DNA of 64,000 nt, taken from contig CBDEFX010000001.1 in assembly GCA_965237635.1 (NCBI GenBank), forward strand, positions 682,001-746,000. The letters are read 5' to 3'. Source of the DNA: CBDEFX01 sp965237635. Lineage in GTDB: Bacteria > Chloroflexota > Dehalococcoidia > Lucifugimonadales > CAUZJF01. The notes under the pieces are model-generated. The model had not been told where the DNA came from, made no database searches, and saw nothing but the letters and a program-made list of their open reading frames with translations. Both the position numbers and the translations under genes were made by a program. Within the stretch, counting starts at the first letter, position 1, and each line of letters begins with the position of its first letter. Shown here in pieces: positions 55,442 to 63,287 of the stretch.

Positions 55442-56773
55442 ATGGGTGAAAGCTCCGACACCCCTTTGAAGCTCCAATTCGACCGCAGAGTCCGCCTGGA
55501 TTTTCGTGGCGCTACCATCACCTCGGACGCCGGACTCCTGGCATGCCGCGAGCTTGATGCCGCTCTGGGGCTCACAGAGACAGCCAACGATTATATCCAT
55601 GAAAGCCGTGCCGGCCGCAATGTGCAACACCCGCTGTTGCCCTTGCTCAGACAATCGGTGTATAGCCGTCTCGCTGGCTACGAGGACACCAACGACGCTG
55701 AACGGCTTGCCCAAGACCCGGCTATGCGTGTCATCGTCGGGTGGCAAGGTACTGATAAGCAGGCAGCCAGCACCAACACTATGAGCCGATTTGAGACTGA
55801 GGTGTTAACCGAAGAGGAGAACCTGGATGGGCTTGCGCGCCTGAATGTTGAGTGGGTGGACAGGGCCATGGCCCAGACATCTCACCAGCGAGTTATCCTA
55901 GACATGGACAGCTCTGAAAGCCCGGGGCATGGGCAGCAAGAGGGAGTCGCCTACAACGGCCACTTCGAGTCCGTATGTTATCACCCGCTCTTCCTGTTCA
56001 ACCATTTCGGAGATTGCGAAGGTGCAATGCTTCGCCCGGGCAACGTCCACAGCGCTGAGCGGTGGCGGGAGGTTCTGGAGCCAGTCGTGAAGCGATACCA
56101 GGAGAAAGGAGTCCGGCTGCTGTTCCGGGCCGATGCTGCCTTTGCCAAGCCCGAGGTGTACGAGTACCTGGAGTCAAGGGACACTGGCTACGCTATGCGG
56201 CTTCCGGCCAACGAGGTATTACAACGAAACATCCGCCACCTACTGAAGCGGCCCGTGGGCAGGCCGCCTAAGAAGCCCGTAGTCCGGTATCACGACTTCG
56301 TTTACCAGGCCCAGAGCTGGAACATTCCCCGGCGTGTAGTCGCCAAGGTGGAGTGGCACCAGGGTGAGCTATTCCCGAGGGTCGGGTTCGTCGTCACCAA
56401 CCTCAACCTACCGCCGGCAGGCGTAACCCACTTCTACAACGGGCGGGGCACGGCCGAGCAGTGGATCAAGGAAGGTAAATACGCCCTGAACTGGACGCGG
56501 CTCTCGTGTCACAGGTTCGTTGCTAACCAGGTGAGGCTGTGGCTGTTTGTGCTGGCCTACAACCTGGGCAACTTCATGAGAAGGCTGACTTTGCCAGAGT
56601 CAGTGAAACACTGGTCACTGCGAAGCGTACAGACCAAGCTCATCAAGATGGGTGGACGTCTGGTGCGGCATGCCAGGAGGTTGGTGTTTCAGCTTGCTGA
56701 GGTGGCAGTGTCCCGGGAGGTATTCCGGCAAGTGTTGGAGCGTATCGCCGGGCTCCATCCAGCACCAGGGTAG
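55442..56773 (+). CDS. IS1380-family transposase (intact)
   Basis: The 443-residue protein is full length. It opens like the family with LDFRGATITSDAGLLACREL (about 19-38). The catalytic Asp residues are in ILDMDSSESPGHGQQEG (about 151-167) and LLFRADAAFAKPEVYEYL (about 221-238), and the Glu in GRGTAEQWIKEGKYAL (about 336-351). A GGAG lies a few bases before the ATG. It belongs to a different subgroup from the truncated IS1380-like copies at 1-306 and 20093-20880. Terminal repeats were not identified by eye. Confidence 0.93.
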   Translation: MGESSDTPLKLQFDRRVRLDFRGATITSDAGLLACRELDAALGLTETANDYIHESRAGRNVQHPLLPLLRQSVYSRLAGYEDTNDAERLAQDPAMRVIVGWQGTDKQAASTNTMSRFETEVLTEEENLDGLARLNVEWVDRAMAQTSHQRVILDMDSSESPGHGQQEGVAYNGHFESVCYHPLFLFNHFGDCEGAMLRPGNVHSAERWREVLEPVVKRYQEKGVRLLFRADAAFAKPEVYEYLESRDTGYAMRLPANEVLQRNIRHLLKRPVGRPPKKPVVRYHDFVYQAQSWNIPRRVVAKVEWHQGELFPRVGFVVTNLNLPPAGVTHFYNGRGTAEQWIKEGKYALNWTRLSCHRFVANQVRLWLFVLAYNLGNFMRRLTLPESVKHWSLRSVQTKLIKMGGRLVRHARRLVFQLAEVAVSREVFRQVLERIAGLHPAPG

Positions 56774-57090
56774 CGATTATCCTTGAGGTCATCAGAGGTG
56801 AAGAGAGGCAACCAAGGGCGAGGTGCGTGTCCGGAGGAGTTTGAAGGGAGTGCAAACGTGGTGAGAGCCACCTCCGCTGCCTGGGGCCGCTAACTCACCA
56901 CGCCAAGAGATGGTTTTGTGAGCTTGATTGGATGGTTGACGGCATCCGTGAGTGATACTACGATGGCTCTCGTCGAGGATGGTGCGTTACTTGGGTCCAG
57001 GCAGCTTGATATGGGTAATTCCGGCTTAAAGTCGAATACGACTCCTGCTCGTACTCGTACCGAACCGCCGGGCCATCCCTTCCGACCTGG
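56774..57090. other. Spacer between IS1380 and IS481 copy B
   Basis: Holds the 3' end of the IS1380 element and about 200 bases of unassigned DNA. A minus-strand frame entering from the IS481 side (FDFKPELPISSCLDPSNAPS and on to a stop at about 56890) has protein-like composition and could be the tail of a gene cut by IS481, but I cannot name it. Confidence 0.3.
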
Positions 57091-58376
57091 TGTATAGACC
57101 GGGGACATAGCTTACACATGTTCGGGGACATGGTGGACACCATAATAGGCATGACTTCATTACAAGGAGGTGGTCATGCCATGGAAGGAGATGTCCGTTA
57201 TGTCTCAGAGGAGAGAGTTCGTGGAGCTGGCGCAGGCTGGAGGCACCAACAAAAGGGGCCTTTGCCGTCGCTTCGGGATCAGCCCTACGACTGGATACAA
57301 GTGGCTTGGGCGTTTCCGTGAAGGGAGCGAGGCAGGCCTGGTCGAGCTGCCGCGGCGGCCTCACTACTCGCCTGCACGTACCCCATCGCAGGTTGAGCAG
57401 GCGGTGCTGTCTGCCCGTGCGGCCCATCCGGCCTGGGGAGCTCGTAAGCTGCGACGGTGGCTTTTGGAGCGCAGGGATGTGTTTGAGGCGGACATGCCGG
57501 CCCCCAGTACTATCACGGCGATCTTGCGTCGTCATGGCCGCATTGACCCCGCCGAGGGGCCCAAGCACCGTTCCTGGCAGCGATTTGAACACCAGGCACC
57601 CAACGACCTGTGGCAGATGGACTTCAAAGGCCACTTCCCCCTTACCCGAGGACGCTGCCACCCTCTGACTGTTCTGGACGATCACTCTCGGTTTGCCTTG
57701 GGGCTGCAGGCCTGCGGTAACGAGCAGGGAGAGATGGTGCAACAGCGCCTGACGGCTATCTTCCGGCGCTACGGCTTGCCCAACACAATGTTGATGGACA
57801 ATGGCTCCCCGTGGGGCCATGACCAAAACCACCCCTACACACCTTTTACAGTCTGGCTGCTGAGGTTGGGCATCGGAGTCAGTCATGGACGCCCTTATCA
57901 CCCTCAGACACAGGGAAAAGATGAGCGCTTCCACCGAACCATGACCGTTGAAGTGCTGCAGGGGAGCAGCTTCACTGATCTGGCGCACTGCCAGAGAGCC
58001 TTCGACCTGTGGCGGGACATCTACAACTTGGAGCGGCCCCATGACGCCCTTGACCTTGCTACTCCGGCCACCAAGTACCAAGTGAGCCAAAGACTGTTTC
58101 CCGAGATCCTTCCACCCTTGGAATACGAACCAACTGACCTGGTACGCCGTATTCACGACAAAGGTAGGCTCCAGTTGTTTGGCCGTATCTTCAAGGTACC
58201 TAAGGCCTTCAAGGGCATGCCAGTGACTATTCGGCCGACAACTGACGATGGAGTCTGGAACGTCTTCTTCGCCACTCATCAAATCGCCCAGCTTGACCTC
58301 AGGCACGATGCCTAACATACTCAAATGTGTCCACCATGTCTCCGAACACCCGTCCACCATGTGTCCGGTCCATACA
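57091..58376 (+). mobile_element. IS481-family insertion sequence, copy B (intact)
   Basis: 1286 bp, from TGTATAGACCGGGGACATAG (57091) to the complement of TGTATGGACCGGACACATGG (ending 58376). The 5-bp target duplication CCTGG flanks it. Same element as 27048-28334, inverted. Confidence 0.95.
57170..58315 (+). CDS. IS481-family transposase (intact)
   Basis: The 381-residue protein has an N-terminal helix-turn-helix (RGLCRRFGISPTTGYKWLGR, about 22-41, preceded by RREFVELAQAGGTNK), a second helical segment (PAWGARKLRRWLLERR) and the rve-type catalytic core: WQMDFKGHFPL (first Asp, about 147), LMDNGSPWGHD (second Asp, about 210) and GKDERFHRTMTVEVLQ (Glu, about 249). Length is at the upper end for IS481. 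The frame could also start at the ATG 57179 or 57191. This copy differs from copy A by lacking the extra A that breaks it, so it could supply transposase for both. Confidence 0.95.
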   Translation: MVMPWKEMSVMSQRREFVELAQAGGTNKRGLCRRFGISPTTGYKWLGRFREGSEAGLVELPRRPHYSPARTPSQVEQAVLSARAAHPAWGARKLRRWLLERRDVFEADMPAPSTITAILRRHGRIDPAEGPKHRSWQRFEHQAPNDLWQMDFKGHFPLTRGRCHPLTVLDDHSRFALGLQACGNEQGEMVQQRLTAIFRRYGLPNTMLMDNGSPWGHDQNHPYTPFTVWLLRLGIGVSHGRPYHPQTQGKDERFHRTMTVEVLQGSSFTDLAHCQRAFDLWRDIYNLERPHDALDLATPATKYQVSQRLFPEILPPLEYEPTDLVRRIHDKGRLQLFGRIFKVPKAFKGMPVTIRPTTDDGVWNVFFATHQIAQLDLRHDA

Positions 58377-58377
58377 C

Positions 58378-58490
58378 CTGGACGTAGGGGCGGGTTTCAA
58401 ACCCGCCCTCCCTCCTCCCCTTGACGGCGGAGGATTCAATGAGGGTGGTCGGGCGAACCCCTAGACAACCACGAACACCCGTGCTATAAT
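58378..58490. repeat. Dispersed repeat next to IS481 copy B
   Basis: TGGACGTAGGGGCGGGTTTC palindrome unit, then CCTCCCTCCTCCCCTTGACG, ending CACGAACACCCGTGCTATAA. Same order of parts as 28338-28476 beside copy A. Confidence 0.65.
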
Positions 58491-58821
58491 TGCTCTATGG
58501 GACAGACCCAAGTGGCCTGTCCTATTTCTTTGCCCCACTGTCCCACAGTGTACCAAAGCCCGAAGCTAAGAGGAACACAATGGAACAAAATGGAACACAT
58601 TTTTCCGATGCGGCATCGGGGCCGCATCGGGGGGACGTATCGAGGGAGGCCGGCCTCAGGCTGCCTACGGGCGACCCTCACGCTATATGAGGGTGTGTAG
58701 GGCGCATGGCATGCACCCACCTCCGGTGTTTTTCATCCCAACAGGAGCGCCGCAACTGGCCGGCAACGGTTCGTTCTTGTGCAAGGCCCCCTCAGGGAGA
58801 GCAATGAGGTGAGGGTAAACG
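58491..58821. repeat. Intergenic region with palindromes and a GGAACA motif
   Basis: Holds GGACAG...CTGTCC (about 58501-58523), the GGAACAAAATGGAACA motif (58580-58602, compare 8604-8632) and a double CCGATGCGGCATCGG palindrome (58608-58640). No gene recognised. Confidence 0.45.
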
Positions 58822-59778
58822 CTAGCTCGCGCGACGGAGCTTTCGCAGGCTTTTCAGCTCCCTTGGCGGGTCCATAGACTTGCCGCCTCCCGCGGTGGAA
58901 GCCGAGACCTCGCCCACGTAGATGTCCAGGTTCGAGTCGACAGCCATTCCGTGTGGCGCGATAAACTGACCGGGCCCCTCTCCAAACTCGGGGAGCCCCA
59001 GCCTCGCCAGCTGCTTTCCTTCGAGACTCCAGATACTAAGCCTGTGGCCGAGCCCGGGCGGCGGGTCGGTCGGCAGTCCCCAATTGAGCTCTCCGATGTA
59101 GATCTTCCCGTCCGGACCCATCGTCATGCCGTCGGGCCGAAAGATGTTGTTCCACATAATGATGAAGCGACCGTCAGTATCGAACACCTGGACCCGGTGA
59201 CACTCTCTGTCGGCTACGAAGACCCTATCTTGGTCATCGACGACCACGTTGTGGGGAAAGATAAACTGCCCTGGGTCAACGCCGACCTCGCCCCACGAAA
59301 GCAGATGCTCACCCTCGGCCGAGTACTTGTGTATCCGGCCGTTGCCGTACCCGTCGCTAACGAAAATGTCGCCCGTGTTCGGGGAGGCGAATGCATGTGT
59401 CGGCTTGTTGAACGGCTCGCCGCTCCACATCTCGGTCGGCTTGTCCCGCGTCCCGAGCGTCAATATGAGTCCGCCATCAGGCGTAAACTTGGTGACCGTG
59501 TGGTTCCCCGCGTCCGCACAGTAGACAGAGTCGTCAGACCCGATGGAAATGCCGTGGACGAAATCACCGAGCACGCCTCTCCCGAAGGTCCTCTTGTATG
59601 TCCCTCCGGTGTCGAAAACCATGATCGGGTAGTCGGTGTTCCGTGTGAGGACATGGACCTCTTCTTTCGAGTTTATAGCGACTCCTGGGCACTCCACCAA
59701 GTTGACGCCTTCCGGTAGCTTCTCCCACTGTTCCAGGGCCTCGTAGCTGTACTCTCCGCTTTGTAATATTACACTCAT
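58822..59778 (-). CDS. NHL-repeat six-bladed beta-propeller protein
   Basis: The 318-residue protein has repeated NHL blades: GISIGSDDSVYCADAGNHTV (about 75-94), ASPNTGDIFVSDGYGNGRIH (about 131-150), PHNVVVDDQDRVFVADRECH (about 172-191) and PHGMAVDSNLDIYVGEVSAS (about 274-293). The Asp/His pattern in the blades resembles the peptidyl-hydroxyglycine lyase-like group, whose members in bacteria are mostly uncharacterised. No signal peptide, so a cytoplasmic location is likely. It heads towards repeat DNA, with a CehA/McbA-type hydrolase 190 bases upstream on the same strand. Confidence 0.88.
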   Translation of the reverse strand: MSVILQSGEYSYEALEQWEKLPEGVNLVECPGVAINSKEEVHVLTRNTDYPIMVFDTGGTYKRTFGRGVLGDFVHGISIGSDDSVYCADAGNHTVTKFTPDGGLILTLGTRDKPTEMWSGEPFNKPTHAFASPNTGDIFVSDGYGNGRIHKYSAEGEHLLSWGEVGVDPGQFIFPHNVVVDDQDRVFVADRECHRVQVFDTDGRFIIMWNNIFRPDGMTMGPDGKIYIGELNWGLPTDPPPGLGHRLSIWSLEGKQLARLGLPEFGEGPGQFIAPHGMAVDSNLDIYVGEVSASTAGGGKSMDPPRELKSLRKLRRAS

Positions 59779-59887
59779 AGGTCGGGGGCCTCCTGCGTTT
59801 CGTCTAGGTCCGGCGTCCGGAAGGGCTCAGCGCTCTGGTCCCACATCAGACCAAGTCCTATGAAATACGCGGTTGCTTACCAGGACC

Positions 59888-59915
59888 GTAGGGGCACGGC
59901 ATGCCGTGCCCCTAC
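59888..59915. repeat. Perfect 28-base palindrome without loop
   Basis: GTAGGGGCACGGCA joined to its exact reverse complement. A relative of the GTAGGGGCGGG repeats, with a different arm interior. It lies between the NHL gene and the PHP hydrolase gene. Confidence 0.75.
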
Positions 59916-59969
59916 CGATGCCCTCAAGAGAACATCTCCGCTACGACAGCGTATTTGCGATCTGACGCT

Positions 59970-60956
59970 TCAGGCGAGAAAGACCGGCTGCGTCCAGGCG
60001 TGATAGCCGTCGGGCGCAGAGACGGTGGCCCTCACGTAGCCTTCGTCCCCACGAGGACGGTAGGTGGCCTCAGATCCGCTTTTGCCGCGGTCCCATGGAG
60101 GTCCCGGCGTATCCTCGCCGGTTGGGCCGAACAGCGGTCCAAGGACGGTACTTTCGGCAAGCACTGCCCCATCTCGGCCGGTGAACCTTACCTGGTAGAC
60201 CTTGTCACCTTCCGTCTGCACTGTTATGCGCAGGAGGTCTGGCGACAGTTGAACGTCCGTTAGCGTCACACCTGTAGACGAGTAGAAATCGCCGGACGCC
60301 AGCCCATCGACGATGGCCTCCTGGGTTAGCTCCTCCGCACGCACGACAACCCAACCCCGGCCAGGGTTGTCCATCGCGGGAGCAAAGTCGTAGTACTGGT
60401 GTGAGTCGTCCGTGGCAACCCCGAAGATTGGTCTGCCTGCGCTAAGAACGCTGTCCCAAATCTCCACGTGACTCGGCCGACCGGGGCCGCCCCAGGTGTT
60501 CGTCGCCGGATGCGCGTTGAAGATCTCCAGCAGGCTCGCGCCGGTGACCTGCCTGATCTCTTCATGGCCGAAAGCCCAGTGGAAGTTTGGATGATTGATG
60601 GACGCGATTCCACCTGCCCCCAAGATGGCGTCAACGTTGGCCTGGATCGTGGGGAGCACGCCTCCTGCGTCGATGGGCTCCAGTAGCCTCGATATGCCGA
60701 TGCCGTTGATGTGAATCGGGACCGTGCCATCCATGATCCGGGCCGATATCTCTTCGCCGGGAATCATCAACGGCCGCTTGAAACGCCGCTTTCCGGCGCC
60801 GTATTCGAGGAGAGTCAGGTGGTTGTGGTCGCTCAGGACAAGGAAGTCATACCCATGGCGCCGGTACCACCGCGTCACAAACTCCGGCGTGGCGTTGCCG
60901 TCCGACTCGGTGGTGTGGCAGTGCAGGTTACCCTTGAACCATTTTGCTTTTGGCAT
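59970..60956 (-). CDS. CehA/McbA-type PHP metallohydrolase
   Basis: From the ATG at 60956 the product is 328 residues. The PHP metal motifs are HCHTTESDG (about 11-19), LSDHNHL (about 40-46), the Glu pair in PGEEIS (about 66-67), NHPNFHWAFGHEE (about 121-133) and TDDSHQYYDF (about 182-191). A beta-sandwich-like C-terminal part (about 230-328) follows, as in the CehA/McbA family, which includes carbaryl hydrolase; most members have unknown substrates (esters, phosphate esters). A GTG at 61010 would add 18 residues that do not fit the family start (MPKAKWFKGNLHCHT). It is divergent from the hydroxyacid dehydrogenase gene. Confidence 0.88.
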   Translation of the reverse strand: MPKAKWFKGNLHCHTTESDGNATPEFVTRWYRRHGYDFLVLSDHNHLTLLEYGAGKRRFKRPLMIPGEEISARIMDGTVPIHINGIGISRLLEPIDAGGVLPTIQANVDAILGAGGIASINHPNFHWAFGHEEIRQVTGASLLEIFNAHPATNTWGGPGRPSHVEIWDSVLSAGRPIFGVATDDSHQYYDFAPAMDNPGRGWVVVRAEELTQEAIVDGLASGDFYSSTGVTLTDVQLSPDLLRITVQTEGDKVYQVRFTGRDGAVLAESTVLGPLFGPTGEDTPGPPWDRGKSGSEATYRPRGDEGYVRATVSAPDGYHAWTQPVFLA

Positions 60957-61069
60957 GAAGTGGCGACCCTGTGGACGGGAGTTGGGCCCGTCGCAGTCTA
61001 GAAGCTTCACCGAGGCCTGTCAAATGGTATCATGCGGAGCCGACGGTATTGGACGCGGGGAGAGGCCTG

Positions 61070-62026
61070 ATGAAGGTCCTGATGACTGTGATGCTGGAGC
61101 TCATCGACGAGGTCAAGGCCACGTTTCCAGACGTCACATTTGAAGCCGCGACCGATATCGAGGAACAGAAAACACACGTCCGAGACGCCGACGCCTGTAT
61201 CGGCTGGCCGTCTCAGGAGGTGTTCCTTGCCGCTGAGCGGCTACGATGGATCCACACGCCCGGTACGGGCATCGACCAGATGCCGTGGCTGGTCCCCGCG
61301 CTTATCGACAGCGACGTCGTGCTGACCAACACGCGTGGCCACCACTCCGAGTCGATGGGTGACCATGTCTTCGGCATGATACTGAACCTCGCCCGCCCCT
61401 TCACGCTGCTCCGCGACGACCAGCGCAGGCACAGCTGGTCGGGCGGCCAGTCCGGCAAGACCGTCGACCTGAACGGCAGCAACATCGGCATTCTGGCGAT
61501 GGGGGGTGCGGGGATGGCGGTCGCCCGCCGAGCGCATGGCTTCGGCATGAACGTCTACGGCGTGGACAAGCACCCCAGGGCCAAAGCGGACAAGCCGCCG
61601 GAGGTCCGCGAGCTATGGGGACTCGACCGGCTGGACGACATGTTGCGGCTGTCTGACTGGTTTGTCGTCACGGCTCCCCTGACCTCGGAGACGCGCGGCT
61701 TGATCGACCGCCGCCATCTCGGGGTCCTCAAACCTGGCGCCTACGTCATCGTCGTATCCCGCGCCCATATTATCGACGAGGATGCGCTGATCGACGGGCT
61801 GCAGTCGGGCCGGATTGCAGGCGCCGGGCTGGACGTTACCTCGCTTGAGGTGCTGCCCGAAGACAACCCCCTCTGGGACATGGACAACGTAATCCTGACG
61901 CCTCACTGCTCGGCCTCGTCGCCTGCTCGATACGAAGGCGCGCGTCAGGTGTTCAGGGAGAACCTGCGACGGTTCGTGGTCGGAGAGCCACTGATGAACA
62001 TCTGCGATAAGAAAGCGGGCTTTTAG
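61070..62026 (+). CDS. D-2-hydroxyacid dehydrogenase
   Basis: The 318-residue protein has the NAD-binding loop GILAMGGAGMAVARRAHGFG (about 141-160), with Asp in VYGVDKH after the second strand, and the catalytic set: Arg in VIVVSRAHIIDEDAL, Glu in SLEVLPEDNPLW and His in LTPHCSASSP. The motif HHSESMGDHVFGMILNLAR (about 92-110) is typical. It interconverts a 2-keto acid and a D-2-hydroxy acid; the substrate cannot be named. The ATG at 61070 is chosen because GGGGAGAGG lies just upstream; an open extension to 60971 overlaps the divergent hydrolase gene. The pairing with a PHP hydrolase suggests a small catabolic unit (inference). Confidence 0.92.
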   Translation: MKVLMTVMLELIDEVKATFPDVTFEAATDIEEQKTHVRDADACIGWPSQEVFLAAERLRWIHTPGTGIDQMPWLVPALIDSDVVLTNTRGHHSESMGDHVFGMILNLARPFTLLRDDQRRHSWSGGQSGKTVDLNGSNIGILAMGGAGMAVARRAHGFGMNVYGVDKHPRAKADKPPEVRELWGLDRLDDMLRLSDWFVVTAPLTSETRGLIDRRHLGVLKPGAYVIVVSRAHIIDEDALIDGLQSGRIAGAGLDVTSLEVLPEDNPLWDMDNVILTPHCSASSPARYEGARQVFRENLRRFVVGEPLMNICDKKAGF

Positions 62027-62493
62027 CGGAGGCGGGTCGCGAGTTCGTTGCCTATCGCCCTCTATATGTTGGGCTGCTTCGTGTTTCGACAAGTCCCCCG
62101 ATGCGGCATCGGGGCGACTCCTGTCGGAGCTCACCACGAACGGGTAAAGGCCAGTCCTCCGTTCGGCCTAAGCCTGTCGAAGGCCCTCGGAAACGGTCGC
62201 GGGGGAGCGCCCCCCGAGTAGTCCCGATGCCCGATCGGGACTACTCGGGGTAGGCGGGAGCGCTAGGCCGCCGCCCTCAGTGTAGGGGCAGGTTTTCAAC
62301 CTGCCCTTGGGAAGTAGTGCAGTGCATCCGAAACACGCGGTCAATACGAGTGAGACAAGCGCCTTATTGACCGGGTCGGCTGTGGTTGCTAGACTTCGGC
62401 CTACCGAAGGCTAGCCTCTAATCTCGGCGGCGTCTGCGACTTAGGCTCCCGCGTCCGAATGCCGTTGGCTTTCCGCGAGCAAGGAACTATGCT
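62027..62493. repeat. Repeat-rich intergenic region
   Basis: Contains a unit at 62083-62142 nearly identical to 24770-24833 (TTTCGACAAGTCCCCCGATG ... GAGCTCACCACGAACG), TTCGGCCTAAGCCTGTCGAA (about 62162), a CCCGATGCCCGATCGGG palindrome (about 62222-62240) and a GTAGGGGCAGGTTTTCAACC palindrome (62282-62307). No gene. Confidence 0.65.
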
Positions 62494-63261
62494 GTGAATG
62501 TGATCCTGATAGGAGCGGGGCGCGGAAACCGGCTCATGCCTTTCACGGCCTCGCAGCCCAAGAGCTTCACTCCGATTGCAGGGAAACGAATCCTCGACTG
62601 GACGATGGCCGCGTTCCGTGAAAACGGCCTTGACCGGTTTGTGTTCATAGGCGGATACCTCAAGAACGTGGTCGAGCAGTCGTATCCACGCCTGCAAATA
62701 GTCAAGAACTCCGACTGGCCTAACAACAATATCCTCTTCTCACTGCTCTCTGCCCGCGAGCACCTCACAGATGGCTTCTACTCGACCTACACCGACACCC
62801 TCTTCCGAGGCGAGGCCGTGAGCGCGCTTAAGGAGTCGCCCCACGACATCGTGTTGGTCATGGACACCGAGTGGCGTGAGAGATACAAGTACCGGAAGCA
62901 GCATCCTGAGGCGGACGGCGAGAAGATGATTGCCAGCGGCGACACCGTAACGCGGGTATCGAGAGAAATAGCATCCGAAGAGGCCAGCGGCGAGTTCACC
63001 GGGGTAATGAAGATGAGCACGGCGGGCGCGGCGAAGTTCCTAGACTTTTTCGATGGCCTGTCCTCCTCGCTGGACAGCGATGGCCCGTTTGAGGACGGCA
63101 AGCCGTTCCGAATGGCGTACGTGATCCACCAGCTCGACCGAATGATCCAGGCTGGGATCGACATCCACTGCGTGGCGGTCCCCGGCGACTACCACGAGGT
63201 CGATACCCTAGAGGACTATGGCCTGGCCGCGGGGGACTGGGACAGGTTCGCTGAACAGTAG
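62494..63261 (+). CDS. Sugar- or choline-phosphate-type nucleotidyltransferase
   Basis: The 255-residue protein has the nucleotidyl-transferase start VILIGAGRGNRLMPFTASQP (3-22) with Lys in QPKSFTPIAGKRILDW, and the metal region YSTYTDTLFRGEAVS (about 91-105). The KNSDWPNNNILFSLLSAREH segment (about 70-89) is close to LicC-like phosphocholine cytidylyltransferases and related NTP transferases. It would activate a phosphorylated small molecule with CTP or another NTP for attachment to a surface glycan or lipid. GTG at 62494 is the start, with AAGGAA upstream. It is followed 26 bases later by the MetE-like gene on the same strand, so the two may share a message. Confidence 0.85.
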   Translation: MNVILIGAGRGNRLMPFTASQPKSFTPIAGKRILDWTMAAFRENGLDRFVFIGGYLKNVVEQSYPRLQIVKNSDWPNNNILFSLLSAREHLTDGFYSTYTDTLFRGEAVSALKESPHDIVLVMDTEWRERYKYRKQHPEADGEKMIASGDTVTRVSREIASEEASGEFTGVMKMSTAGAAKFLDFFDGLSSSLDSDGPFEDGKPFRMAYVIHQLDRMIQAGIDIHCVAVPGDYHEVDTLEDYGLAAGDWDRFAEQ

Positions 63262-63287
63262 AGAACGTAGGGCGAGACACTCATAGA

